NCBI RefSeq assembly: GCF_900187385.1
Contig: NZ_FYEY01000001.1
Location: 6,820,001-6,884,000 of the forward strand
Direction of reading: 5' to 3'
From: Streptomyces sp. 2114.4
Lineage (GTDB): Bacteria > Actinomycetota > Actinomycetes > Streptomycetales > Streptomycetaceae
DNA: 64,000 nt
Shown here: positions 24,150-32,512 of the stretch, one piece after another
Layout: every line of letters starts with the position of its first letter
Position numbering within the stretch: position 1 is the first letter of the stretch
Program-made: the position numbers and the translations under genes
Notes under the pieces: generated by a model
Databases searched by the model: none
The model's input: the letters and a program-made list of their open reading frames with translations, nothing else
What the model was told of the DNA's origin: nothing

Positions 24150-25223
24150 TCAGGAGGGTGCGTTCACGGCGGCGGTACGGGCGGCCGGGTGCAGTGCGGC
24201 GTACTCCAGGGGCGCCGACGGATCGATCGAGACATCCAGCGGGGCCGGTGCGGCGCCCGCCCGGACCAGCAGATCCCCGATGGCGGCGACCATCGCGCCG
24301 TTGTCGGTGCACAGCCGCAGCGGCGGCACCCGCAGGGTGATCCCGGCGGCGGCGCAGCGCTCCTCCGCCAGGCTCCGGACCCGGGAGTTGGCGGCGACCC
24401 CGCCCACCACGACAAGGGTGCCGACGCCGTGGGCGGTGCAGGCGGCCACCGCCTTGCGGGTCAGGACATCGGCGACCGCCTCCTGCAGCCCGGCCGCGCC
24501 GTCCGCCACCGGCAGGGCCCGGCCGCGGTGCCGCTCCGCCCATCGTGCGGCGGCGGTCTTGAGCCCCGAGAACGAGAAGCCGTACGGATCATCACGCGGC
24601 CCGGTCAGCGGACGGGGAAACCGCACGGCGCCCGCGTCGCCCTCGCGCGCGGTCCGGTCGATGGCCGGCCCGCCGGGATGAGGGAGCCCGAAGACCCGGG
24701 CGACCTTGTCGAAGCACTCGCCGGCGGCGTCGTCCAAGGTGTCGCCGAGGTGCACGATCGGATCGCGGGCCAGGTCGCGGACGAGCAGCAGCGAGGTGTG
24801 GCCACCGGAGACGATCAGCACCACACAGGGGTCGGGCAGCGGACCGTGCTCCAGGGTGTCGGCCGCGACATGGCCGGCCAGGTGGTGCACCCCGTACAGC
24901 GGCACGTCCAGCGCGTACGCCAGGCTCTTCGCCCCGGCCAGCCCGACCTGGAGCGCACCGGAGAGCCCCGGCCCGGTCGTCACCGCGACCGCCCCGACAT
25001 CGGACATCCGCAGCCCGGCCGCCTCCAGCGCCCGGTGTACCACCGGGGTGAACGAGTGGACATGGGCGCGGGCGGCGATCTCCGGCACCACGCCCCCGAA
25101 CCGGGCGTGCTCGGCCATGCTGGAGGCCACGGCGTGCCCCAGGAGCCGGCCGTCCCGCACCAGCCCGGCGCCCGTCTCGTCACAGGACGACTCGATGCCC
25201 AGCACGACGGGTGTCCCACGCAT
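24150..25223 (-). CDS. TsaD/Kae1-family tRNA threonylcarbamoyltransferase-like protein
   Basis: A 357-residue ASKHA-fold protein. VLGIESSCDETG, HARFGGVVPEIAARAH, the metal site H114-LAG-H118, VLIVSGGHTSL, ECFDKVARVFGLPHPGGP, GGVAANSRVR and LCTDNGAMVA are all present. This is the TsaD pattern used to make N6-threonylcarbamoyladenosine on ANN-decoding tRNAs. ATG at 25223 is decided by AGGAG six nt upstream. In Streptomyces the essential tsaD usually lies with tsaE, tsaB and rimI; here it stands alone beside an amino acid permease, so this may be a second copy. Divergent from the permease across a palindromic region. Confidence 0.85.
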   Translation of the reverse strand: MRGTPVVLGIESSCDETGAGLVRDGRLLGHAVASSMAEHARFGGVVPEIAARAHVHSFTPVVHRALEAAGLRMSDVGAVAVTTGPGLSGALQVGLAGAKSLAYALDVPLYGVHHLAGHVAADTLEHGPLPDPCVVLIVSGGHTSLLLVRDLARDPIVHLGDTLDDAAGECFDKVARVFGLPHPGGPAIDRTAREGDAGAVRFPRPLTGPRDDPYGFSFSGLKTAAARWAERHRGRALPVADGAAGLQEAVADVLTRKAVAACTAHGVGTLVVVGGVAANSRVRSLAEERCAAAGITLRVPPLRLCTDNGAMVAAIGDLLVRAGAAPAPLDVSIDPSAPLEYAALHPAARTAAVNAPS

Positions 25224-25260
25224 GCCGTTCTCCTCTCGCACACTGCGCCCGGGGTCATGC

Positions 25261-25308
25261 CTAATTGCTAATTGCGCAGAGCTAGTTATTGCATATCATA
25301 CGCAATAA
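25261..25308. promoter_or_regulatory. A+T-rich 23-bp palindrome and CTAATTG direct repeat
   Basis: TTATTGC (25286-25292) and GCAATAA (25302-25308) frame a 23-bp palindrome; the inner TAT/ATA also pair, so 10 of 11 positions are symmetric. Next to it CTAATTG is repeated directly at 25261 and 25268, giving GCAATTAG-like half-sites on the other strand. The patch is strikingly A+T-rich for this genome and lies 38 nt before the TsaD start, so a bound regulator could govern both divergent genes. Confidence 0.7.
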
Positions 25309-25479
25309 GTGGACCTGTCCAGGGAATCCCGTCGTCCACCCGCGAGACCGCAGATCTTTCACCGACAGGCCCCCGTGACGGGAGTATTCGCGGCGATTTT
25401 GAAGCGTGCCGCCGATCCGGTGACCATGTGCACCGTCCGGCACACCGGACAGCCCGGCACGACGAGAGATGCGCCCCAC

Positions 25480-26970
25480 ATGCACCGCAGCCCTGCCGCT
25501 CAGCCCCCCGAGACCGGCTCTGACCTGCACACGCAAGCCAAGTCACCGTTTCGGATGAGCCTGTTCACCGCCACCTGCCTGGTGATGGGGAACATCATCG
25601 GTGGCGGCATCTTTCTGCTGCCGGCTTCGGTCGCCCCGTTCGGTACCGTCAGCCTCGTCGCCTTCGGCGCACTGACCATCGGCGCCCTCGCGCTCGCCCT
25701 GGTCTTCGGGCGGCTCGCCGAGCGCCACCCGGACACCGGAGGTCCCTACGTCTACGCGCGCGAGGCGTTCGGCGACTTCGCCGGATTCCTCTCCGCCTGG
25801 TCGTACTGGACCATGACCTGGGTCAGCAACGCGGCGCTCGCGGTCGCCATCGTCGGCTACGTCCACGTCCTCCTCCCCGGCCACCCCTCCCGCGGCGCCG
25901 ACCTCGCGATCGCACTCGTCGCGCTCTGGCTGCCGGCCCTCGCGAACTTCGCCGGCACCCGCTACGTCGGCCTGGTCCAGACGATCTCCACCGTCCTCAA
26001 GTTCATCCCGCTCCTCTTCATCGCCGTCGTCGGCCTGTTCTTCTTCGACCCGGCCAACCTCGGCCCGTTCCACGAAGGCAGCGGCAGCGCGGCCGGCGGA
26101 ATGTCCGCGGCCGCGGCGATCCTCCTCTACTCCTACGTCGGTGTGGAGTCCGCCGCGATGAGTGCGGGCGAGGTCCGCGACCCGGAGCGGAACGTCGGCC
26201 GGGCCACCGTCCTCGGCACCATCGGCTCCGCCGTCGTCTACCTCCTGGGCACCGTCGCCGTCTTCGGCACCGTTGCCCACGACAAGCTGGTGAAGTCCCA
26301 GGCGCCGTTCTCCGACGCGGTGAACGCCATGTTCGGCGGACACTGGGGCGGTACGGTCGTCGCGCTCGCGGCCGTCGTCTCGATCATCGGCGCCCTCAAC
26401 GGCTGGACGCTGATGAGCGCCCAGTCCCCGTACGCCGCCGCCAAGGACGGGCTGTTCCCCGCGCCGTTCCTGACCAAGCGGCGCGGCGTCCCGACCTTCG
26501 GCGTCCTGGCCGCCGGTGTGCTGGCCAGCGCCCTCACGGTGATGAACTACCTCATCGGGTCCGGCGGCGTCTTCGAAATCCTCGTCCTGATCACCACCTT
26601 CTCGGCGACCGTCCCCTACCTCCTCGCCGCCGGCGCCCAGGTCTACTTCCTGCTCACCGGCCGCCGCGACCAGGTCCGCCCCGCCCGCTTCGCCCGCGAT
26701 CTGACCCTCGCCCTGACCGCCTTCGGCTTCACCTTCTGGCTCGTCGCCGGCGCCGGCTACGCAGCGATCTACCAGGGTGTGCTCTTCCTGTTCGCCGGCA
26801 TCCTGGTCTACGCCTTCATGGCGGCCCGGCGTACGGCACGACAGGCGGAGACCGCGGCCACGGCTGCCACGACGACCACGGCTGCCACGACGGATGCGCC
26901 TACGCCCGCGGACTCCGAAGAGGTTCCCCCGCCCGCCGCAAGTGCCGCAGTGCCTCCGCGTACGACCTGA
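25480..26970 (+). CDS. APC family amino acid permease
   Basis: A 496-residue transporter with about twelve hydrophobic segments. Opening SPFRMSLFTATCLVMGNIIGGGIFLLP gives the APC substrate loop GNIIGGGIF, followed by GGPYVYAREAFG and ILLYSYVGVESAAMSAGEVRDPERN. The pattern is closest to arginine/ornithine-type antiporters and general amino acid permeases. ATG at 25480 is a best guess: upstream in-frame starts exist back to 25309 and the ribosome site is weak (GAGAG). The last 40 residues are Ala/Thr-rich. Its end overlaps the convergent desaturase gene by 71 bp. Confidence 0.88.
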   Translation: MHRSPAAQPPETGSDLHTQAKSPFRMSLFTATCLVMGNIIGGGIFLLPASVAPFGTVSLVAFGALTIGALALALVFGRLAERHPDTGGPYVYAREAFGDFAGFLSAWSYWTMTWVSNAALAVAIVGYVHVLLPGHPSRGADLAIALVALWLPALANFAGTRYVGLVQTISTVLKFIPLLFIAVVGLFFFDPANLGPFHEGSGSAAGGMSAAAAILLYSYVGVESAAMSAGEVRDPERNVGRATVLGTIGSAVVYLLGTVAVFGTVAHDKLVKSQAPFSDAVNAMFGGHWGGTVVALAAVVSIIGALNGWTLMSAQSPYAAAKDGLFPAPFLTKRRGVPTFGVLAAGVLASALTVMNYLIGSGGVFEILVLITTFSATVPYLLAAGAQVYFLLTGRRDQVRPARFARDLTLALTAFGFTFWLVAGAGYAAIYQGVLFLFAGILVYAFMAARRTARQAETAATAATTTTAATTDAPTPADSEEVPPPAASAAVPPRTT

Positions 26971-27949
26971 TCAGCCCCGTCTCGTGGTACGGGACACCGA
27001 TCTCGGCGCAGTAGGCGCGCACGATCTCCCGCGCACGGCGCAGATGCGGCGTCGGCATGCTGGGGAAGAGGTGGTGCTCGATCTGGTGATTGAGCCCGCC
27101 GAGAAGGAAGTCGGTCACCACCCCGCCCCGGATATTGCGCGAGGTCAGCACCTGACGGCGCAGGAAGTCCGGCCGGGCGTCACCCGTCAGCGTCGGCATC
27201 CCCTTGTGATTGGGCGCAAAGGTGCACCCCAGATACACACCGAAGACGGCCTGGTGAACGAGGAGGAAGGCCAGCGCCTTACCGGGTGACAGCACCAGGA
27301 ACAGCGCGGCGAGATACAGGCCGATATGCGTCAGCAGCAGCGCTGCCTCGCTGCCCCAGTGCTTCATGGTGGGCGACCGCAGCGCGCGGATGCTCGAGAC
27401 CCGCAGATTGAACCCTTCCAGCGTCAGCAACGGGAAGAACAACTGCGCCTGATAACGGCCGATGAAGCGGGGCAGCCCCGCGGCGGCCCGCGCCTGGTCC
27501 TGCGACCACACCAGGATGTCCGGCGCGACATCCGGGTCCAGCTCCTCATGGTTGGGGTTGGCGTGATGCCGGGTGTGCTTGTCCATCCACCAGCCGTACG
27601 ACATCCCCACACCCAGGTTGCCGAACAGCCGCCCACCGACCCCACTGGGCCGACGCCGCCGGAACACCTGCATATGCGCCACATCGTGGGTGACCAGCGC
27701 CATCTGCCCGAAGACGAACGCCAGGAACACGGCCACGGCCAGTTGCCACCAACTGTCGCCCAGCGCGAAGAACACCACCCAGCCCCCGGCGAACGCCGCG
27801 CTCACGGCCGACAGCCGCACCGCGTAGTACCCGGGCCGCCGCTTCAACAGCCCGGCCGCGACGATGCGCCGCGACAGCCGCGCAAAGTCGCTGCCGACGG
27901 GTGCTGCCGCATCGGCGGGCCGGGAAGGGTTCTCAAGCCTCGTTGTCAT
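26900..27949 (-). CDS. Membrane fatty acid desaturase
   Basis: A 349-residue di-iron membrane desaturase. Histidine boxes: H88DVAH92, H125TRHH129 followed by ANPNHEELDPD, and a QIEHHLFP box near residue 300. The Q in place of the first His of box 3 is typical of front-end or DesA3-type acyl-lipid desaturases. Four hydrophobic segments can be seen (about 45-65, 68-87, 220-255). Such enzymes introduce double bonds into membrane acyl chains, using an electron carrier not seen here. The 3' end overlaps the permease gene by 71 bp on the opposite strand. Confidence 0.9.
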   Translation of the reverse strand: MTTRLENPSRPADAAAPVGSDFARLSRRIVAAGLLKRRPGYYAVRLSAVSAAFAGGWVVFFALGDSWWQLAVAVFLAFVFGQMALVTHDVAHMQVFRRRRPSGVGGRLFGNLGVGMSYGWWMDKHTRHHANPNHEELDPDVAPDILVWSQDQARAAAGLPRFIGRYQAQLFFPLLTLEGFNLRVSSIRALRSPTMKHWGSEAALLLTHIGLYLAALFLVLSPGKALAFLLVHQAVFGVYLGCTFAPNHKGMPTLTGDARPDFLRRQVLTSRNIRGGVVTDFLLGGLNHQIEHHLFPSMPTPHLRRAREIVRAYCAEIGVPYHETGLIRSYAEALRHLRRAGEPLRSPRA

Positions 27950-27959
27950 GCGGACGAGT

Positions 27960-28060
27960 CTTCTGCCACCGCGCCCGCCCGGACAGCCGGTCGGCCCCCG
28001 CCCGGACGGCTGGTTCGCCCCCGCTTCGACGGCTGGTTCACCCCCGGACCGGGTGGGGGG
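27960..28060. repeat. Imperfect GGACGGCTGGTTCGCCCCCGC repeats
   Basis: Variants of a ~21-bp unit (GGACAGCCGGTCGGCCCCCGC, GGACGGCTGGTTCGCCCCCGC, CGACGGCTGGTTCACCCCCGG) follow one another, running into the end of the GNAT gene at 28038. Probably slippage-derived. Confidence 0.55.
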
Positions 28061-28865
28061 TTACCACTACCCCTCCCGCCCCTCCCGCCTCAAGGCCGGT
28101 AGGCAGGAAGACCCTGAACCTACGTGATCGGCTTTCGTCACACGCCCTGATCGAGTCCCAGTCACTCAACTGACCGCCGATCTCCCGGAATCCGAGTGCG
28201 GCCGCCACCCGTCGGGAGGCCTCGGGACGCGCACGCCACTGCGGTAACAGTCCGGCGCCAAGCGCGTGGGCCACCGCCCCGGAGGCCACCTGCCGCGCCA
28301 GACCGTGCCCTCTTCGTTGCGGAGCGGTCAGCACACACAGGTGCGCGGTCGACGCCGGCCACCTCCGGTATCCCGCAGCAGCCACGACCTCCGGGCCGTC
28401 ACGCACCACGAACACCGGGGAGTCGACCTCGTCGATGCCGCTCTCGGCCGCATCCTCCGGCCCCGCCAATTCCGCCAACGCCCGAAGGCCCTCATGACCC
28501 GGCGGCAAGCACCCGACCGCCGCCCCACCGGACTCAGGGCGGAAGTCGTCCTTCGAGAGGTAGGCCAGCACGGCGGGTCCGAGCACCTCGACCACCGGCA
28601 GCAGCGCCCGGAGCGTGCTGAGGCACATCAGGGACTCAACCGGCGTGTCCACCACCGCACGACGGAACAGCAGCGCCTGAGCCTCGTCGGGCACGGTGAT
28701 CACCGCGGCATCGTCCAGCCTCACGATCCCCGCCCAGGCGACCGGGCACAGCCGGGACTCGGCAGAGACAGCGATCACGGAGCCTCGGTCCGACGGGAAC
28801 GACACAGGTGCCCCCGCCAACTGTTCCCAGAGGCTCCGCGCACGGGCCGGTAAGTCATCGGTCAT
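28038..28865 (-). CDS. GNAT family N-acetyltransferase
   Basis: A 275-residue protein. The C-terminal half holds the GNAT core: SPVFVVRDGPEVVAAAGYR, then CVLTAPQRRGHGLARQVASGAVAHAL (acetyl-CoA loop) and SRRVAAALGFREIG. The N-terminal 120 residues form a second, weaker domain seen in some actinobacterial GNATs. ATG at 28865 is the start. The last 25 residues run into a repeated region and are probably not functional. The target is unknown. Divergent from the VanX-type gene. Confidence 0.75.
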   Translation of the reverse strand: MTDDLPARARSLWEQLAGAPVSFPSDRGSVIAVSAESRLCPVAWAGIVRLDDAAVITVPDEAQALLFRRAVVDTPVESLMCLSTLRALLPVVEVLGPAVLAYLSKDDFRPESGGAAVGCLPPGHEGLRALAELAGPEDAAESGIDEVDSPVFVVRDGPEVVAAAGYRRWPASTAHLCVLTAPQRRGHGLARQVASGAVAHALGAGLLPQWRARPEASRRVAAALGFREIGGQLSDWDSIRACDESRSRRFRVFLPTGLEAGGAGGVVVTPHPVRG

Positions 28866-28978
28866 GACCCGATCCTGCCACTTACCGATCGTCTCAGTAC
28901 GACGTGCGGGGGCATCTCAAGTGGAGAATTCTGCAGGTGAGTTGGAGCAGGGCAGGGCGGTGCGTCCGGTGCCTGGTT

Positions 28979-29028
28979 CTGATCATGCGGTTGAGCGGAC
29001 GGCGTCGAGGCCGGTGCGCAATGATCAG
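28979..29028. promoter_or_regulatory. Inverted CTGATCAT pair before the VanX-type gene
   Basis: CTGATCAT (28979-28986) and ATGATCAG (29021-29028) are exact inverted copies whose starts are 42 bp apart, four helical turns. The second ends 3 nt before the ATG. A possible operator, though each half contains the common palindrome TGATCA. Confidence 0.35.
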
Positions 29029-29031
29029 TCC

Positions 29032-29685
29032 ATGACCGAGATCGTCTTGATGTCAGATCTGAAGATTGCAGCCATACCGGTGGAGGACTGCAACGAACCG
29101 CTCCTTGATGTCCGACGTCAGGATCCCTTCCCCGTCGACACGCGAGAGCAAGACGATGCCGGGGCCTTCGCGCACGTGCGCGAAGGTGTCCTGAACCGCC
29201 TTCTCGATGCCCGGGAGCTTCTGCCGGACGGCATCCAGTTGCTGTTCATCGAGGGGTACCGGCCGCCTGCGGTGCAACGTTTCTACTTCGAGCGGTATGC
29301 CGAAACGCTCCGGAACGACAACCCCGGCTGGCCCTCGGAGCAGGTTCGTGCTGCCGCAAGCCGGTTCGTGTCTCCCCCGGAGATCGCCCCGCACAGCGCC
29401 GGCGCTGCCGTCGACGTGACTCTCGTCGCCGCCGATGACCGGGAACTTGACATGGGAACGCCGGTGGATGCCAGCCCGGAAGTGAGTAAGGGCGCCTGCT
29501 ACACCGCCGCACACAACATCAGTTCGGAGGCGCGTGGGAACCGGCAGATCCTCACCGAGGCCCTGACCGCAGCGGGCATGGTCAACTACCCGACCGAGTG
29601 GTGGCATTGGTCCTACGGCGATCGCTACTGGGCACTTGCTACCGGCGTCGGCCACGCCGTCTACGGACCGCGGGAGCTTGGCTGA
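29032..29685 (+). CDS. D-alanyl-D-alanine dipeptidase, VanX family
   Basis: A 217-residue zinc dipeptidase. EGYRPP gives R77, the S/H-x-G-x-A-x-D motif is APHSAGAAVD with H121 and D128, and TEWWHW provides E189 and H192. These line up with Arg71, His116, Asp123, Glu181 and His184 of VanX. The family hydrolyses D-Ala-D-Ala, either to clear it in vancomycin resistance or to use it as nutrient. No vanH or VanS/VanR gene is adjacent; the next gene is a convergent D-Ala-D-Ala ligase. ATG at 29032; another ATG at 29050 is possible. Confidence 0.88.
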   Translation: MTEIVLMSDLKIAAIPVEDCNEPLLDVRRQDPFPVDTREQDDAGAFAHVREGVLNRLLDARELLPDGIQLLFIEGYRPPAVQRFYFERYAETLRNDNPGWPSEQVRAAASRFVSPPEIAPHSAGAAVDVTLVAADDRELDMGTPVDASPEVSKGACYTAAHNISSEARGNRQILTEALTAAGMVNYPTEWWHWSYGDRYWALATGVGHAVYGPRELG

Positions 29686-29762
29686 CGCTCCGGAGACCGG
29701 CACTCACGCGGGGGGATCCGTCCCATGCGGGGCTGCCTCGTCCGTGCGGACACGGTCCGTGC

Positions 29763-30800
29763 TCAGCGGATCGCGAGGCCGAGGATGCGCTGGATCAGGT
29801 CGGGGTAGGTCCAGCCGGCCCCGGTCGCCGCGAGCGGCAACAGGCTCGTTGCCGTCAGGCCGGGTAGTGCGTTCACCTCGAGGCACATCGGCTCGCCCCC
29901 GGTGTCGCAGCGGAAGTCGGTGCGCGAGTAGGAGTCGCCGTCGAACCCCAGCGCCCGGTGCGCGTGCAGGGCCAGCTCCTGCAGCCGGGACGCGAAGGCC
30001 GCCGGGACCCGCGCGGGGCACACCTCGCTCACCGCTCCCGGCTGGTACTTGGCGGCGTAGTCCCACACCGGAGTCGTCAGCTCGATCTCGACCACCGGAA
30101 GCACCTGGTCACCGACCACGGCCACAGTGAACTCGCGCCCCGGCAGGAACGGCTCCACCAGCAGCTCGACCCCACGGGAGCGCACGTCGGAAGCAACCTG
30201 GCCCAATTGCGACAGCGAGTCGACCCGGTGCACCGACACACTCGACCCGTCCGCTGCCGGCTTTGCCACCACCGGACCCGCCGCAACCAGTCGTGCCACG
30301 TTCTCGGGCACGTCTCCGTCCCCGGGCCGCCACAGTGCCCGTTCGACCACCGGCAGCCCCACCGCACCGAGTACCGCCTGCGCCCGGCCCTTGTGCCAGG
30401 CCGCCGCACACGCCGCGCTGCCTGCACCGGTGAACGGGATGGCCGCCATTTCCAGCAGCGTCTGCACGTGCCCGTCTTCACCCCAGCCACCGTGCAGCGC
30501 CAGGAATACGGCCTCCGCTCCGCGCAGGAGTTCAAGGACCGGACCGTCCGTCAGAGCCGCGTACATGCGCCGCCGCCACTGCTGCTGATCGGAGAGGGAG
30601 GGTGGTTCCTTCGCGACGCTGAATCCGTCGACCGTGTCACCGGGGTGCAGCGGTCCGGCCAGGACCGGCACCGCTGCGGCCGGATCGACCAGCACCACCT
30701 CGTGACCCCGCTCCAGCAATGCCTGGGCGACCGACCAGCCCGAGGCCAGCGAAACATCCCGCTCGGAGCTCTCTCCACCGCATAAAACCACAACGCGCAT
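29763..30800 (-). CDS. D-alanine--D-alanine ligase-like ATP-grasp enzyme
   Basis: A 345-residue ligase. VVLCGGESSERDVSLASG is the N-terminal Ddl signature, FLALHGGWGEDGHVQ the H-G-x-x-G-E-D motif, VAKPAADGSSVSV the glycine loop and EVNALPGLTATSLLP the metal site. The omega-loop contains AAKYQPGA: the Lys-Tyr pair is that of D-Ala-D-Ala ligases rather than VanA-type D-Ala-D-Lac ligases. It may be a second copy beside the essential ddl of the genome, as it lies away from murein genes. ATG at 30800 sits inside a 14-bp palindrome with no ribosome site, so leaderless translation is possible. Confidence 0.88.
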   Translation of the reverse strand: MRVVVLCGGESSERDVSLASGWSVAQALLERGHEVVLVDPAAAVPVLAGPLHPGDTVDGFSVAKEPPSLSDQQQWRRRMYAALTDGPVLELLRGAEAVFLALHGGWGEDGHVQTLLEMAAIPFTGAGSAACAAAWHKGRAQAVLGAVGLPVVERALWRPGDGDVPENVARLVAAGPVVAKPAADGSSVSVHRVDSLSQLGQVASDVRSRGVELLVEPFLPGREFTVAVVGDQVLPVVEIELTTPVWDYAAKYQPGAVSEVCPARVPAAFASRLQELALHAHRALGFDGDSYSRTDFRCDTGGEPMCLEVNALPGLTATSLLPLAATGAGWTYPDLIQRILGLAIR

Positions 30801-30807
30801 ATGCGCG
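30794..30807. promoter_or_regulatory. 14-bp palindrome centred on the ligase start codon
   Basis: CGCGCATATGCGCG reads the same on both strands and contains the ATG of the ligase gene. No other ribosome site is seen upstream. It could be an operator or a translation-blocking hairpin. Confidence 0.4.
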
Positions 30808-30994
30808 ATTCTGCCGCATCACCGTCGCCCGCGCTCCGCGGGCATGGCCACCGGCAGGGGCGCGCCAAGACGGCGTGCAGGAACTGGCGCTGCGCTCACC
30901 GACGGGCAGCCATACCCCCGGTTGCGCGGCGGACGACGCGAGTTATCCGGCCCGCAGCGGAGCAGGCTCTCCGTCTCCACCTCCTCCTTATGCC

Positions 30995-31468
30995 TTACGC
31001 GCCCTCCATCCCTTCCGCACCGGCCTCGCCGGGCCGTCCGACCGTGTCATCGGCGTGCCGGCTGAAGACCGGCAGCGCCCGCACCAGGTCCGGGGGAAGA
31101 GCAAGGCCCTGCTCGGAAGACGGGTCGACCGCCATCCACAGATCGTCCGCCGGCCAGTTCGCGGCCAGGTCGACGACGGGGATGCGGAGCGCGGTCTCCA
31201 GGTCGCCCCCGGCCGTCAGCAGCGCATTCTCGGTGGTGAAGACGGGGACGTACCGGTTGCCGTCCTGTTCGATCACCGGCAGGGAAACAGCGCCCTCGGG
31301 ACGCTCCTCCTCGCCCTCGGCCGGTGGCGCCTGCGGCAGTAGCGCCACGCTGGCCGCGAGCTCGACCAGGGCGGCCTGGGTGTCCGCCGCCTCCGCCGCG
31401 GACTGTGTGCCGTCGGCGGAAGGTTCTCCGGCCGGGGGCGCGTTTTCGTCTGGGGTCAGGGGGCTCAT
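30995..31468 (-). CDS. SseB family protein (short)
   Basis: A 157-residue acidic protein. After a low-complexity acidic N-terminus (1-55) comes a segment with the SseB N-terminal-domain pattern: VSLPVIEQDGNRYVPVFTT, then a hydrophobic VDLAANWP, LWMAVDPSSEQGLALPPDLV. The domain is named from Salmonella SseB but is widespread in actinobacteria with unknown function. ATG at 31468 follows GAGAGGAC. A larger protein with the same domain is at 41334. Confidence 0.75.
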   Translation of the reverse strand: MSPLTPDENAPPAGEPSADGTQSAAEAADTQAALVELAASVALLPQAPPAEGEEERPEGAVSLPVIEQDGNRYVPVFTTENALLTAGGDLETALRIPVVDLAANWPADDLWMAVDPSSEQGLALPPDLVRALPVFSRHADDTVGRPGEAGAEGMEGA

Positions 31469-31803
31469 GGCTTGTCCTCTCGTCGGCGTTGCTCACCGGC
31501 CACCCGCACGACACGGGTCGGCGCGGTTGCCGCAGTCGCCGCCGGATGCCGCCCAGCGGCATGGGGCCGGGGCAAGCGTGGCAATACCTCCAAGGCTAAG
31601 CCGCCCCGCGTACTCCGCAACGTTCCCGGTCAGGGGACCGTCGGCAACCACGTTCGACCTGGTCAGGCGGCCTGGTCAGGCGACGTCTCCCGAGTGCGGA
31701 CGGACCGCCGAGTCGCATGGTGCGGCGCGTCGTAAACCCGGGCGGACCACCCCAGGGCGGACGATCGGAGAGTCGACGTCATCCGTACACAGAAAGGTTC
31801 ACC

Positions 31804-32229
31804 ATGGCCACCACACGTAACGCTCACACCGAGTGGGAGGGCGAGTTGTTCAAGGGCCTGGGGGAGGTCACGCTCGACTCCTCGGGAGTCGGTCACTTCC
31901 CCGTGACCTGGGCTTCCCGTGCCGAGGACCCCAATGGGAAGACCAGCCCCGAGGAGCTGATCGCCGCCGCCCACTCCAGTTGCTTCTCCATGGCCCTGTC
32001 GAACACGCTCACCGGAGCCGGAAACCCACCGACGCTGCTCACGACGAAGGCCGCGGTCACCTTCCAGCCCGGCACCGGCATCACCGGAATCCACCTCACC
32101 GTGGAGGGTCAGGTACCCGGCATCGACGAGTCCGCCTTCAAGTCCGCGGCCGAGGACGCCAAGGTCAACTGCCCGGTGAGCCAGGCCCTCGCGGGCACCA
32201 CCATCACCCTCACCGCCACCCTGTCCTGA
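31804..32229 (+). CDS. OsmC/Ohr family peroxiredoxin
   Basis: A 141-residue thiol peroxidase that reduces organic hydroperoxides. The peroxidatic Cys is in AAHSSCFSMAL (near residue 60) and the resolving Cys in AKVNCPVSQAL (near 124). TWASRAEDPNGKTSPEELIAAAH is the standard OsmC core. GAAAGG lies 7 nt before the ATG at 31804. It is probably monocistronic, with a terminator at 32250. Confidence 0.92.
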   Translation: MATTRNAHTEWEGELFKGLGEVTLDSSGVGHFPVTWASRAEDPNGKTSPEELIAAAHSSCFSMALSNTLTGAGNPPTLLTTKAAVTFQPGTGITGIHLTVEGQVPGIDESAFKSAAEDAKVNCPVSQALAGTTITLTATLS

Positions 32230-32249
32230 CCCCGCGAACGCGACACCAG

Positions 32250-32278
32250 GCCCCCTCTCCACTTCGGCACGAGGGGGC
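32250..32278 (+). terminator. Hairpin terminator after osmC-type gene
   Basis: GCCCCCTC (32250-32257) and GAGGGGGC (32271-32278) with a 13-nt loop, 20 nt past the stop. Confidence 0.6.
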
Positions 32279-32512
32279 ATTCGTCTGCCCGGGGCGCTTC
32301 GGCTGGTGGCGCGCGGGTCCGCGTTTGCACCCGGACAACTGAACCTGAAAGCCGAGGAGTTGGGACAACTGATCGGCAAGGTTCGTCCCCGAGGAGCTTT
32401 CCGCCTCTCCGCCTTTTCCGTCCGGCCGTGTCCTCGCCCAGGAACCGGGCGAGGAACGCTCAGCGTCTCCCCACCGGTCAAACGTGAGGCTTGAGGTTGA
32501 GGAGTATGCGAA

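Noticed and set aside
29032..30800. VanHAX-type glycopeptide resistance cassette
   Set aside because: There is no VanH dehydrogenase or VanRS pair, the genes are convergent, and the ligase has the Lys-Tyr pattern of ordinary D-Ala-D-Ala ligases.
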